Notes under the pieces: generated by a model
What the model was told of the DNA's origin: nothing
Database searches by the model: none
What the model saw: only the letters and a program-made list of their open reading frames with translations
Assembly (NCBI RefSeq): GCF_016862395.1
Contig: NZ_BOMW01000053.1
Span: 1 to 64,000 of the forward strand
Source of the DNA: Actinoplanes siamensis
GTDB taxonomy: Bacteria > Actinomycetota > Actinomycetes > Mycobacteriales > Micromonosporaceae
Direction of reading: 5' to 3'
Length of the DNA: 64,000 bases
Part shown: in pieces, positions 1 through 8,211 of the stretch
Layout of the letters: every line of letters begins with the position of its first letter
Numbering within the stretch: the stretch's first letter is position 1
Made by a program: the position numbers and the translations under genes

Positions 1-100
1 CTGTTCGGTGACGCACCCCGCTCCAGGTGCCCGCCGTTGTCGCGGCGGGGGCGGGGCGCGGGCACGGGGCCGGACCGCGCCCGTGCCACCGCGCGCCGGA

Positions 101-106
101 TAGGCT
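101..106 (+). promoter_or_regulatory. Candidate -10 element for the first membrane-protein gene
   Basis: TAGGCT matches the actinobacterial TANNNT consensus. It predicts a transcript starting near 113 and a leader of about 20 bases that holds the GGAGGG ribosome-binding site at 122-127. Confidence 0.4.
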
Positions 107-134
107 GGCAGGGAGCAGACCGGAGGGAGACGAG

Positions 135-485
135 ATGCACCCCGCGCCCCAGGTGCCCCCGCCGCCCGGTTACTACGCCGGGCTCCCGCCCCGTCCGGTC
201 TACCGCGAGCCGCACCCGATCGGGGTCGGCCCGGTGCTCAGTGGCCTCGCCGCTGGCGCTCTCTGGCTGCTGCTGTTCGGCAGCCTCGGTCACGACCTCG
301 CGTCGTACGCGTGGTGGACCATCCTCGCCGCGGCCGCCGCCTGGCTGGTCGCGCTGGTCCTGACCCTGGTCGGGGACCGCGGGGTGGCGCTCGGGGTGGC
401 CTGCGCGACCGGGCTGGGCCTGTCGGTCGCGCTGGGCCTCGTGGCGTACCGCTGGGTGGAGACGTTCAACTTCCCGCTGTGGTGA
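135..485 (+). CDS. Small membrane protein, three predicted TM helices
   Basis: I do not recognise a named family. The 116-residue product has a proline-rich cytosolic N-terminus (residues 1-30) and then three hydrophobic stretches (about 31-52, 57-79 and 83-106), so it should be an integral membrane protein. The ATG at 135 is chosen because a strong GGAGGG site lies at 122-127; the reading frame is open further upstream but has no comparable site. It stands alone ahead of the tadA pair. Function is unknown, and no catalytic or binding motif is visible. Confidence 0.75.
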   Translation: MHPAPQVPPPPGYYAGLPPRPVYREPHPIGVGPVLSGLAAGALWLLLFGSLGHDLASYAWWTILAAAAAWLVALVLTLVGDRGVALGVACATGLGLSVALGLVAYRWVETFNFPLW

Positions 486-586
486 AAGGTCTCGATCCCG
501 CTCCTTCCGGCGTCGCCCCGAACGGCCTTGATCGTTCTCTGGGTGGACTCTTGACGAACGCCTCGCCGCTGGGCACGCTCGGCACC

Positions 587-754
587 ATGGCCCCCACATC
601 GCAGCGTCTCGACGCGGACCGCTGCCGTCGCCGTCTGGAACTGCTGGCGGCTCTGGCCCACGCCAAATCGGTGCGTGAGTCGGCGCCTCCGCAGCGTGCG
701 CGTGACCTGCGCCTGCGTGAGCTGATCGCCACCCGCCGCCGTACCACGAACTGA
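587..754 (+). CDS. Small basic hypothetical protein
   Basis: A 55-residue ORF from ATG 587, rich in Arg, Leu and Ala, with predicted helices (LELLAALAHA, LRLRELIATR) and a very basic C-terminus. It could be a small DNA- or RNA-binding helical protein, but nothing identifies it. Support comes from its position alone in a gap between two real genes and from a plausible composition. There is no clear Shine-Dalgarno site before the ATG. Some of this frame could be a chance ORF. Confidence 0.4.
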   Translation: MAPTSQRLDADRCRRRLELLAALAHAKSVRESAPPQRARDLRLRELIATRRRTTN

Positions 755-844
755 TCTCGTTGCGAGAAAGGGCGTGGCGCGTCGCGCCCGCCGCCCCACC
801 CGCTACCGTCAGGCGCTGAGGATAAGAACCGCGTTGGGGGAATC

Positions 845-1357
845 GTGTCGATTTTCGCTGCCGCTGTCGCCCGGGGCAAGACCGGGTGGACTGCGTCCGA
901 GCTGGACCTCTCGGGCCTGGCCGACATCGACGAGGTGGTGGATGCGCTCCGGGATGCCGAGCCGGACGCCGGGCTGGCGCTGTTGTTCGTCGAGAGCGAC
1001 GACGAGTACCTCGCGATCCTTCGCCTGGACGAGGGCGAGGATCTGCGGGTCTTCGGGTCGGACTCGGCGTTCGCCGAGGAGTCGCGGATCGGGTCGGTGC
1101 TGCTCGGTGAGGTCGAGACGCCGGCCCTCGGAGTCGACGATCTGGCCGCTCGCGACGAGGACGAGGAGGAGCGGCCGGCCGCCGATCCGGACGCCGATCC
1201 GGTCGGTGACGCGGAGCTGCTGAACGATCTGGGGGTGCCCGCGCAGCGGCTGCTGGCCCTGTGCGGCATGGAGGGCATGCTGCCGTCCGACATCACCGCC
1301 GAGATCTGCCAGAAGATCGGGTGCGGCGACGAGATGGAGGAGCTGCGCGAGGCGTGA
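845..1357 (+). CDS. tRNA adenosine deaminase-associated protein
   Basis: This 170-residue acidic protein corresponds to the actinobacterial family found immediately upstream of tadA. Its biochemical role is not established; the constant linkage suggests it helps TadA or is co-expressed with it. The start is GTG 845, preceded by a G-rich stretch. The middle (about 95-125) is a run of Asp/Glu/Pro likely to be disordered, between an N-terminal alpha/beta region and a helical C-terminus ending in MLPSDITAEICQ. Its stop codon overlaps the tadA GTG (GTGA), so the two are translationally coupled. Confidence 0.85.
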   Translation: MSIFAAAVARGKTGWTASELDLSGLADIDEVVDALRDAEPDAGLALLFVESDDEYLAILRLDEGEDLRVFGSDSAFAEESRIGSVLLGEVETPALGVDDLAARDEDEEERPAADPDADPVGDAELLNDLGVPAQRLLALCGMEGMLPSDITAEICQKIGCGDEMEELREA

Positions 1358-1800
1358 TCCGTCGCGAGCGGCACGAGGTGTGGATGCGGCGGGCGCTGTC
1401 CGTCGCGTCATCCTCGCCCCGGGACGTGCCGGTCGGCGCGGTGGTGCTGGATCCGGACGGGGGCGAGCTGTCCGCCGCGGGCAACGAGCGGGAGCTGACC
1501 GGTGATCCGACCGCGCACGCCGAGATCCTGGCGTTGCGCCGGGCGGCCGCGGTCCGCGGCGAGTGGCGGCTGGACGGCTGCACCCTGGTGGTCACCTTGG
1601 AACCGTGCACGATGTGCGCGGGCGCCCTGGTGCTGGCCCGGGTGGGCACGCTGGTGTTCGGCGCGTGGGAGCCGAAGACCGGTGCCGTGGGGTCGCTCTG
1701 GGACACCGTCCGGGATCCGCGGCTGAACCATCGGGCCGAGGTCTACGGGGGTGTTCTGGAGGCGGAGTGCGCCCGGTTGATGCGCGGCTTCTTCCGCTGA
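1354..1800 (+). CDS. tadA: tRNA-specific adenosine-34 deaminase TadA
   Basis: Deaminates adenosine 34 to inosine in the anticodon of tRNA-Arg(ACG), which is needed to read CGN arginine codons. The 148-residue protein has the cytidine-deaminase zinc site: His55 with catalytic Glu57 in HAEI, and Cys85 and Cys88 in PCTMC. The GTG at 1354 is chosen because the following residues (RHEVWMRRAL) line up with the N-terminus of E. coli TadA and because it overlaps the previous stop as GTGA. Its length is normal for the family. It is cytosolic and converges on deoD. Confidence 0.95.
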   Translation: MIRRERHEVWMRRALSVASSSPRDVPVGAVVLDPDGGELSAAGNERELTGDPTAHAEILALRRAAAVRGEWRLDGCTLVVTLEPCTMCAGALVLARVGTLVFGAWEPKTGAVGSLWDTVRDPRLNHRAEVYGGVLEAECARLMRGFFR

Positions 1801-1826
1801 CGCGATCCCGGCTCCGAGTGGGCCGC

Positions 1827-1856
1827 GGCCGGCGCCGGCATCAGCCGGCGCCGGCC
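1827..1856. terminator. GC-rich hairpin between convergent tadA and deoD
   Basis: A perfect 13-bp inverted repeat (1827-1839 with 1844-1856) closes on an ATCA loop. It lies between two convergent genes, with no T-tract. It probably acts as a bidirectional terminator or 3' stabiliser. Confidence 0.6.
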
Positions 1857-1891
1857 GGGCGCGGGCGTCCGCCCGGCGCCGGTGTTGCGCG

Positions 1892-2605
1892 TCAGGCGTC
1901 CGCGATGATCGTGTCGAGGCCGATTTTGACCATGTTGCTGAAGCCCTGCTCGCGCTGCGCCGACTCCATCGCCTCGCCACGCTTGATGTGATCGCTCACG
2001 GTCAGGATGGTCAGGGCCTTGGCGCCGTAGCGCGCCGCGACGGTGTAGATCGCGGCGGACTCCATCTCGACCGCCAGCACCCCGTAGAGAGCCAGCGCGT
2101 CGTACAGGTCGGGCCGGTCGGTGTAGAACGCGTCCGCGGCCAGGATCGGGCCCACCCGCATCGGGACACCCTGCGCCGCGGCGGTGTCCACGGCGGTGCG
2201 GAGCAGGCCGAAGTCGGCCACCGGGGCGTAGTCGATCAGGCCGTCGAAGCGCGCCCGGTTCATGTTCGAGTCGGTCGCCGAGCCGATCGCGGCGACCACG
2301 TCACCCAGATTCAGATCCAGCGCCAGGGCGCCGCACGAGCCGATCCGGATGACCGACCTCACCCCGTACTCGTTGATCAGCTCGTGGGTGTAGATGGAGG
2401 CCGACGGCATGCCCATGCCGGAGCCCTGCACCGAGACCCGCTGCCCCCGCCAAGTGCCGGTGAATCCGAGCATTCCGCGGACCTGGGTGTAGCAGACCGC
2501 GTCCTCCAGGAACGTCTCTGCGATCCACTTGGCCCGCATCGGGTCGCCGGGCAGCAGCACCCGCTCGGCGATCTCTCCCGGCTTGGCGCCGATGTGCACG
2601 CTCAT
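1892..2605 (-). CDS. deoD: Purine-nucleoside phosphorylase, DeoD type
   Basis: Catalyses phosphorolysis of purine (deoxy)ribonucleosides to the free base and (deoxy)ribose-1-phosphate in purine salvage. The 237-residue length and numbering match E. coli DeoD: His4, the phosphate-binding Gly20 and Arg24 in LLPGDPMRAK, the IRIGSCGA phosphate loop, the VEMESAA ribose-binding segment and VSDH with the catalytic Asp near the C-terminus. This is the hexameric bacterial class, not the trimeric class more usual in mycobacteria. It is monocistronic and converges on tadA. The start is ATG 2605, with a GAGAGAG-type site upstream. Confidence 0.95.
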   Translation of the reverse strand: MSVHIGAKPGEIAERVLLPGDPMRAKWIAETFLEDAVCYTQVRGMLGFTGTWRGQRVSVQGSGMGMPSASIYTHELINEYGVRSVIRIGSCGALALDLNLGDVVAAIGSATDSNMNRARFDGLIDYAPVADFGLLRTAVDTAAAQGVPMRVGPILAADAFYTDRPDLYDALALYGVLAVEMESAAIYTVAARYGAKALTILTVSDHIKRGEAMESAQREQGFSNMVKIGLDTIIADA

Positions 2606-2721
2606 GCACTCTCTCCGTCTCGTTCGATTCCTTCCGCAGATACTGCCAGGTCAGCGGTACCGCGGGCGGTTACGGGGCACCCGGCGACAGGCGCCTGGAG
2701 GCGTCCGGTAACGTACTTCCC

Positions 2722-2811
2722 GGTGGTGTGTCCGAGTGGCCTAAGGAGCACGCCTCGAAAGCGTGTGAGGGTTTACGCCCTCCGCGGGTTCAAATCCCGC
2801 CGCCACCGCCA
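2722..2811 (+). tRNA. tRNA-Ser(CGA)
   Basis: The cloverleaf is clear. Acceptor arms are GGTGGTG and CGCCACC, the anticodon stem CACGC/GCGTG encloses CTCGAAA (anticodon CGA at 2756-2758), and there is a long class II variable arm and a GTTCAAAT T-loop. The 3' CCA is encoded. It reads UCG serine codons and is followed at once by an intrinsic terminator. Confidence 0.97.
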
Positions 2812-2813
2812 GC

Positions 2814-2848
2814 AGAGCCCGATCCGCGAGGATCGGGCTCTCTTGTTT
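2814..2848 (+). terminator. Intrinsic terminator of tRNA-Ser(CGA)
   Basis: A perfect 12-bp stem (2814-2825 with 2830-2841) with a GCGA loop, followed by a T-rich run. It begins three bases after the tRNA CCA end. Confidence 0.9.
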
Positions 2849-3142
2849 TCTGCTGTCACTTGCGTCACTCTGTGTGCCCCGATTCCGGATCGCTCGGTCG
2901 TACCGGGCGCGCCTGGTACGACCGGGCGTTATGCATGATCAGCGGCGGATGTGTTGCCGGAAGATGTCGTCGCACGTCAACGCGATGAATCACGTTCAGT
3001 AGTGAATCATGGACAGCCCAGTGACATGGGGTGTCGCGCAAGTCACGCAACCCAAATACACCGGATCAGACAATGTGGTTCCGACCGGGCGGTGAGAAAC
3101 ATTCACAGAAACACCCCAAGGCAGGTTCGTCGATGCCTGTCG
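2849..3142. other. Intergenic region with no gene seen
   Basis: About 290 bases of lower GC than the surroundings between the tRNA terminator and a leaderless small gene. No ORF with plausible start and codon use was found. It should contain the upstream promoter elements of the gene at 3155. Confidence 0.5.
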
Positions 3143-3148
3143 TAGATT
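3143..3148 (+). promoter_or_regulatory. Leaderless -10 element (TAGATT)
   Basis: TAGATT ends six bases before the GTG at 3155, so transcription should begin at or next to the start codon. Confidence 0.55.
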
Positions 3149-3154
3149 TGACAC

Positions 3155-3364
3155 GTGAGAGTTGAGCATCACTGGTGGAATGGCGACGTCCGGCTCCAGC
3201 GCCGCGACGTCTACGTCCGCACCGACGGCAGCACCTGGGAGGTCGAGGCCCAGTTGGGCGGACCCGAGGGTAAGTCGAAGGTGCAGCAGTGTCCCGGCCG
3301 GGCTTCAGCGATGATCCTGGCCGACGCGTGGCGCGGTCCACGCTGGCGGTGGCGCGAGCTCTGA
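3155..3364 (+). CDS. Small conserved-type hypothetical protein
   Basis: A 69-residue product, rich in Trp and Arg (HHWWNGDVRLQRRDVYV at the start, GPRWRWREL at the end), with alternating polar and hydrophobic residues that suggest a small beta-sheet fold. The family is not recognised. The GTG at 3155 is favoured because TAGATT lies six bases upstream and there is no Shine-Dalgarno sequence, which fits leaderless expression. A strong terminator follows at 3426. No catalytic residues are evident. Confidence 0.7.
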   Translation: MRVEHHWWNGDVRLQRRDVYVRTDGSTWEVEAQLGGPEGKSKVQQCPGRASAMILADAWRGPRWRWREL

Positions 3365-3425
3365 GGAGCGCCAGGAGCCCGGGCTGCGCCGTTGTTGCTT
3401 GACTGTTCCGGCCAGCCTTCGTGAA

Positions 3426-3463
3426 ACGGACCGGACCCCGCCGGGGGTCCGGTCCGTTCTTGT
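3426..3463 (+). terminator. Intrinsic terminator
   Basis: A perfect 14-bp stem (3426-3439 with 3444-3457) with a GCCG loop, followed by TCTTGTCT. It ends the small gene at 3155-3364. Confidence 0.9.
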
Positions 3464-3608
3464 CTATGGGCAGGCCAGCCGTCAGCAGCTCACCCTGCCC
3501 GCTTCACCACCGGTGTCAAGCCGGTCTGCGACGGACCTTCAGTCCGATGTGCGCGAAAATTCGCGATCTACGCTGCAAGTCCGTCGAACCCGGTAGAAAG
3601 CGATAACC

Positions 3609-3950
3609 ATGCGGGCCTCCATCACCGAGCACCGGCCTGACGTCGCCGTGCTGCATCTCAAGGGCGAGCTCGACGCGGACACCGCCGAGGAGCTGCGCGT
3701 CGTGTTCACCGGGCTGCTGGATCGACCGGTACCCCGGATCGTGGTGGACCTGACCGAGCTCAAATTCTGTGACTCGATCGGGCTGAGCACCTTCATCATC
3801 AGCAAGGAGGTGATCGCGGCGCGGGGCGGCTGGCTCAGCTTCGCGGCGGCGAACCCGTTCCTCACCAGACTGCTGGTGACGGTCGGGCTGAGCCGGTACT
3901 TCGCGATCTTCCCGGAAGTGGACGACGCGATCGCCGCCGGCCAGCTGTAA
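3609..3950 (+). CDS. STAS-domain anti-sigma factor antagonist
   Basis: A 113-residue SpoIIAA-like single-domain protein. Such proteins bind an anti-sigma kinase and release a sigma factor when a conserved serine is dephosphorylated. The key motif is CDSIGLST, with Ser56 as the predicted phospho-acceptor, preceded by the family strand RIVVDLTEL. No anti-sigma factor or sigma gene is adjacent, so the partner is presumably elsewhere. The start is ATG 3609 with only a weak GAAAG-type site. It is cytosolic and probably monocistronic. Confidence 0.9.
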   Translation: MRASITEHRPDVAVLHLKGELDADTAEELRVVFTGLLDRPVPRIVVDLTELKFCDSIGLSTFIISKEVIAARGGWLSFAAANPFLTRLLVTVGLSRYFAIFPEVDDAIAAGQL

Positions 3951-4178
3951 AGGTCGCGGCCGCCGCCGGTCGCGGTCCGCGGGAATCCCGGCGGTGCGAC
4001 ACGAGCCAGTCGGCGAAGACGACGAGAGCCGGCCCGATCGGGGCCGGCCCTCGCCTGCACTGTTTTCGTGCGGGAGCATACGAGACGCGACGGACGCCTC
4101 ACGCAGTGGCATCCCTAGTCGCGGGGCGGGCCGCCGTCGTACCCCAGATCTGTTACGGCGCGGCGAGAACGGCGTTGC

Positions 4179-4294
4179 GGGCCGGCGTGATGGTCGAGGA
4201 GCGCGGCCCGGGGCGGGCCGGCGTGATGGTTGAGGAGCGCGGCCCGGGGCGGGCCGGCGTGATGGTCGAGGAGCGCGGCCCGGGGCGGGTCGGC
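4179..4294. repeat. Three tandem copies of a 36-bp repeat
   Basis: Units at 4179-4214, 4215-4250 and 4251-4286, plus an 8-base partial copy. They differ by one C/T change in unit two. The unit is 12 codons long, so both strands stay open across it, but no credible gene contains it. It lies between the STAS gene and tRNA-Ser(GGA). Confidence 0.95.
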
Positions 4295-4338
4295 ATCTGC
4301 CGACACATCAGGGCCTCAACCGAGACGCAGGAAGCGAG

Positions 4339-4370
4339 AAGGCCGGACCCGCTGGGTCCGGCCTTTCCTG
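4339..4370 (-). terminator. Terminator downstream of tRNA-Ser(GGA)
   Basis: A perfect 12-bp stem (4339-4350 with 4354-4365) with a 3-base loop. It is T-rich on both flanks, so it can act in either direction. It sits 20-50 bases past the tRNA 3' end on the minus strand. Confidence 0.75.
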
Positions 4371-4386
4371 TTTCCGCTGGTGAAGC

Positions 4387-4474
4387 TGGCGGAGGATACG
4401 AGATTCGAACTCGTGAGGGTGTGAACCCAACACGCTTTCCAAGCGTGCGCCCTAGGCCTCTAGGCGAATCCTCC
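4387..4474 (-). tRNA. tRNA-Ser(GGA)
   Basis: Minus-strand cloverleaf with acceptor arms GGAGGAT/ATCCTCC, anticodon stem CACGC/GCGTG around TTGGAAA (anticodon GGA, plus-strand 4438-4440), a long variable arm and encoded CCA (4387-4389). It reads UCC/UCU serine codons. It is divergent from the SRP RNA gene. Confidence 0.97.
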
Positions 4475-4560
4475 GTGCGCCAGGATACATACGTCCCGGC
4501 AGGGTTCCGCACGGGAGGGGTGGCCGGGCGATCCGGGCACGTGCCGGGTAGGCTGTCGGT

Positions 4561-4650
4561 CAGCCCCTCGTGCGGCGTCATCCTGTGAACCTCCCCAGGG
4601 CCGGAAGGCAGCAAGGATAAGCGGGCTCTGGCGGGTGCACGAGGGGTCCT
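4561..4650 (+). ncRNA. ffs: Signal recognition particle RNA, small bacterial (4.5S) type
   Basis: The invariant SRP domain IV core is visible: CTCCCCAGGGCCGGAAGGCA followed by GCAAGG, with the GGAA tetraloop. The ends pair as CCCCTCGTGC (4564-4573) with GCACGAGGGG (4637-4646). The RNA binds Ffh and targets nascent membrane proteins to the Sec translocon. As in other actinobacteria it lies just upstream of dnaX. The exact ends are estimated. Confidence 0.95.
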
Positions 4651-4794
4651 TCATGTCTCCTGAAGCCGGCGCTCGTCCTGCCGATCACCCCGGTGCGAGG
4701 CGTGGCCCGACCCGCCTGGCCCGGTTGGGGCATGTCGTTTGTTCTTGTCACACCCCCGACGGAGAATGGCGCGGTCGTTCAGGAGGTGGCAGGA

Positions 4795-7700
4795 GTGGCT
4801 CTCGCCCTCTACCGGAAATACCGACCCCGTACGTTCGCCGAGGTCATCGGTCAGGAGCACGTGACCGAGCCGCTGTCGCAGGCACTGCGCACCGGCCGGC
4901 TCAACCACGCCTATCTGTTCTCCGGGCCCCGTGGCTGCGGCAAGACGTCCAGCGCGCGCATCCTGGCCCGCTCGCTCAACTGTGAGCAGGGCCCCACGCC
5001 GGAGCCGTGCGGCGTCTGCGCCTCCTGCAAGTCGTTGGCCAACGACGGCGCCGGCTCGATCGACGTGATCGAGATCGACGCGGCCAGCCACGGTGGCGTC
5101 GACGATGCCCGTGAGCTGCGGGAGAAGGCGTTCTTCGCGCCGGCCAACAGCCGCTACAAGATCTACGTCATCGACGAGGCGCACATGGTCTCGTCGGCCG
5201 GCTTCAACGCGCTGCTCAAGCTCGTCGAGGAGCCGCCGGAGTACGTGAAGTTCATCTTCGCCACCACCGAGCCGGACAAGGTGCTCGGCACCATCCGCTC
5301 GCGCACCCACCACTACCCGTTCCGGCTGATCCCGCCCGCGGTGCTCCGGCCCTATCTGCAGCAGCTCACCGAGGCCGAGGGCATCCCGGTCGAGCCGGCG
5401 GTGTTCCCGCTGGTGGTCCGGGCCGGCGGGGGCAGCGCCCGGGACACGCTTTCGGTGCTCGACCAGCTGATCGCCGGCGCCGGCCCGCAAGGGGTCAGCT
5501 ACTCGCGCGCGGTCGCCCTGCTCGGCGTGACCGACGCGGCCCTGATCGACGAGATGTGCGACGCCCTGGCCGACGGCGACGGCGCGGCCGCCTACCAGAC
5601 CATCGACCGGGTCGCCGAGGCCGGCCACGACCCCCGGCGCTATGCCTCCGACCTGCTCGAGCGCCTCCGCGACCTGATCGTTTTGCAGCAGGTGCCGGAC
5701 GCGGTCGCCAAGGGTCTGATCGACGGCGCGGCCGACCAGCTCGACGCGATGCGCGAGCAGGCGGCGCGGCTGGGCGCCGCGACGCTGTCCCGTTGCGCGG
5801 ACATCGTGCACAACGGGCTGGTGGAGATGCGTGGGACGACCGCGCCGCGGCTGCTGCTGGAGCTGATCACCGCGCGGATGCTGCTGCCCGGGGCGGACGA
5901 TTCGGCCGGGGCGTTGTTGCAGCGCCTGGAACGGTTGGAGCGGCGCGGGCCGATTGATTCCCCGGAGGTACGCGGGGAGGCCGCTGCTCCTTCCGCCGCT
6001 GCGCCGGTCACGGTCCCGGGTGGGGTCGTCCCGGCGGTCGCCGAGGGGGCCGGTGCGGGCAAGGCGGCGGCTCGTGCGGCGGCGCTGGCCGCCAGTCGCC
6101 GGACCAACGGCGGGCCGGTACGGCCGGTGTCCCCGGCTCCGGCGGAGGCTTCCCCGGAGCCGGTGTTGTCGCCGGCTCCGGCCGCTGTGCCTGTCGTTTC
6201 CGCGGCCGCGGATGCCGCTCCCTCCGCTGCCCCCGATGCGGTCGCGGCTCCTGAACCGGTATCGATCCCTGAGCCGATCCCGCCGGTTGTCGGGGGTGCT
6301 CCGGCTTCCCCGGGTGCGGCTGTTCCGCCGGCCGTGGCTGCGGAGCCCGCTTCGGGGTCCGTGTCGCCGGCTCCGGTTACGGCTGCCGGCGGGACCGCGC
6401 CGGGCGAGTCGGACTGGAACCGGATCGCCGACGGCGCCGGGCACTACGACGACGAGCCGCCGTGGGACGGGGATCCCCCGGAGGACCGCGAGCCGCCCGC
6501 CGCGCCGCGTCCCCGCGCGGACGACCGACCGCAGCGGATCCGCGCGGTGTGGCAGGCCTTCGGCCCGAAGCATCCGAAGATCCAGGCGATGCAGGACTCC
6601 GGCATCGGGATCCGCTCCATCGACGGCGACACGGTGGTCTTCGCCGCGCCCTCCCCGCGGTATGCGGAGCGGTTCCTCACCTACACCGACGTCATCACCA
6701 CGGAGTTCGGCCGGGAGGTGGGTGGCCGCTGGCAGATCCGCTGCGAGATCGGCGAGGCCGCCGCCGCTGCCCCCGACGCCGGGCCGCGGGGTTCCGCCAC
6801 CCGGGAGCAGGCGCCGTCCGCGGGCCGTGACCAGCCGGCCGGTCCTCGCGGGGCGGCCCCCTCGGCTAGGGCCGCGTCGTCCTCGGCCCCGTCGTCCTCG
6901 GCCCCGGCCTCCTCGGCCCCGGCCTCCTCGGCCCCGTCGTCCTCGGCCCCGGAGCGGAACACCGGCCGCACCGAGTCCCGCCCGTCCCGCACCCAACGGC
7001 CCCCGGCGTCGGACGCCGACGACGACTGGCCGGCGCCGGCCGGTCCGCCCCCGGACGATTCGTTGCCGCCGGAGCCGGACGACGATCCGTATGTTTCGGC
7101 GCCGCCGCATCGCCCCGGCCCGCCCACCGGCGGGCGCGGTGGTGGCATTGCCCGCCCGGCGGCTTCCGAGGGCGGTGACACCGGCTGGCCCGAGCCTGTC
7201 CGTCCTGGCGCGGCGGCTCCGAGGTCGGCGCCTCCTCCGGCGGACGACGACTGGCCCGAGCCGGTCAAGCCGGGTACCCGGGCGCCTGCTCGCGCCGCCG
7301 AGCCGCGACCAATCGCCGTATCTTCCGCTGCCGGGCCGGCGTCGGCGCGGGCTTCCGAGCCGCCCGCCGACCCGGCGCCGGCGACGAACCCGGATGTCCC
7401 CGCAGGCGCCGGGACCCGGGGCGGATCGGCATCCGGCAGCGGTCCGGCGCCGTCCGGCTCGGCCGCGGCGAGCGGTTCCCTCGTCTCCGACCCGGCGCCC
7501 GCCTCGGGTGTTCCCGGCACCGGGGCCGCCGGCCTGGGCGCTCCTGCCCCGGGGGCCGCCGGCCTGGGCGCCCTCGCCACGAGTGCTCCCGCCGCGGGTG
7601 TACCAGCCTCGGGCGCTCCCGGGACGGGGACTCCAGTCAGGGGCGCCCCTTCCCCGTCCGCTGCCGCGGCGGTTCCCGCCGCGGGCGGCCCAGCCCTGGG

Positions 7701-8118
7701 GGCGAGGCCGGCGGCTCCGGGGGCGCCGGCGCGTTCGGCGGCGATGGAGGCTGCCCGGGCGGCTGCGGCCCGCGGTGGCAACGCGTCGCCGAGCAGCGGA
7801 CTGGCCGCCGCCCGCGCCGCCGCGGCCAATGCGCGCAACGCGACCGCGAGCCGTGCCGCGAACCAGGCCGCCGCTCAGGCGCCGGGTGGGCGGGCGGATA
7901 GTGCCGCGTTCTCCGACGGCACGCCGATCGGTGAGGCGCCTTACGACCCCGACTACGACGGTCCGCCCCCGGCCGGTGGCGGCTTCGATGGCTTCGACCC
8001 CGGCGACGAACCGCTGGACGAGGTGATCGACGAGAAGACGGCGCGTCAGAGCAGCGAGGAGCAGGCCTTCCAGCTTCTCCGGGACGCCTTCGGCGCCGAG
8101 AGGATCGGCGAGATGTAG
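4795..8118 (+). CDS. dnaX: DNA polymerase III subunit gamma/tau
   Basis: Clamp-loader ATPase of the replisome. The 1107-residue protein starts at GTG 4795, eight bases after AGGAGG; the reading frame is open upstream but lacks a site. The AAA+ core occupies roughly residues 1-370 with Walker A GPRGCGKTS (Lys50), a four-cysteine zinc module near 60-78 and the Walker B DEAH. A Pro/Ala linker follows, then a folded tau-like domain at about 578-656. After that come some 400 residues of low-complexity sequence with SSAP repeats and three WP motifs (two DDDWP, one GDTGWPEP), and a short conserved end, QLLRDAFGAERIGEM. It is almost twice the length of mycobacterial DnaZX. No slippery sequence was seen, so a separate gamma form by frameshift is unlikely. 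Confidence 0.95.
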   Translation: MALALYRKYRPRTFAEVIGQEHVTEPLSQALRTGRLNHAYLFSGPRGCGKTSSARILARSLNCEQGPTPEPCGVCASCKSLANDGAGSIDVIEIDAASHGGVDDARELREKAFFAPANSRYKIYVIDEAHMVSSAGFNALLKLVEEPPEYVKFIFATTEPDKVLGTIRSRTHHYPFRLIPPAVLRPYLQQLTEAEGIPVEPAVFPLVVRAGGGSARDTLSVLDQLIAGAGPQGVSYSRAVALLGVTDAALIDEMCDALADGDGAAAYQTIDRVAEAGHDPRRYASDLLERLRDLIVLQQVPDAVAKGLIDGAADQLDAMREQAARLGAATLSRCADIVHNGLVEMRGTTAPRLLLELITARMLLPGADDSAGALLQRLERLERRGPIDSPEVRGEAAAPSAAAPVTVPGGVVPAVAEGAGAGKAAARAAALAASRRTNGGPVRPVSPAPAEASPEPVLSPAPAAVPVVSAAADAAPSAAPDAVAAPEPVSIPEPIPPVVGGAPASPGAAVPPAVAAEPASGSVSPAPVTAAGGTAPGESDWNRIADGAGHYDDEPPWDGDPPEDREPPAAPRPRADDRPQRIRAVWQAFGPKHPKIQAMQDSGIGIRSIDGDTVVFAAPSPRYAERFLTYTDVITTEFGREVGGRWQIRCEIGEAAAAAPDAGPRGSATREQAPSAGRDQPAGPRGAAPSARAASSSAPSSSAPASSAPASSAPSSSAPERNTGRTESRPSRTQRPPASDADDDWPAPAGPPPDDSLPPEPDDDPYVSAPPHRPGPPTGGRGGGIARPAASEGGDTGWPEPVRPGAAAPRSAPPPADDDWPEPVKPGTRAPARAAEPRPIAVSSAAGPASARASEPPADPAPATNPDVPAGAGTRGGSASGSGPAPSGSAAASGSLVSDPAPASGVPGTGAAGLGAPAPGAAGLGALATSAPAAGVPASGAPGTGTPVRGAPSPSAAAAVPAAGGPALGARPAAPGAPARSAAMEAARAAAARGGNASPSSGLAAARAAAANARNATASRAANQAAAQAPGGRADSAAFSDGTPIGEAPYDPDYDGPPPAGGGFDGFDPGDEPLDEVIDEKTARQSSEEQAFQLLRDAFGAERIGEM

Positions 8119-8135
8119 CTCCGCAGTCGACGATC

Positions 8136-8163
8136 GCGGCGCGCCGTTCCGGCGGCGCGCCGC
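8136..8163 (+). terminator. Hairpin downstream of dnaX
   Basis: A 10-bp perfect stem (8136-8145 with 8154-8163) with an 8-base loop, 17 bases after the dnaX stop. There is no T-tract. Confidence 0.55.
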
Positions 8164-8211
8164 TGCTCGGCCCGCGCTGCCGTGGCATCCACCCCGCGAA
8201 GTCGGCCAGAC

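Noticed and set aside
4179-4294. CRISPR array
   Set aside because: 36-bp units are directly adjacent with no spacers, and no cas gene is present.
4795-8118. Programmed frameshift producing the gamma form of DnaX
   Set aside because: No A-rich slippery heptamer was found in the GC-rich coding sequence.
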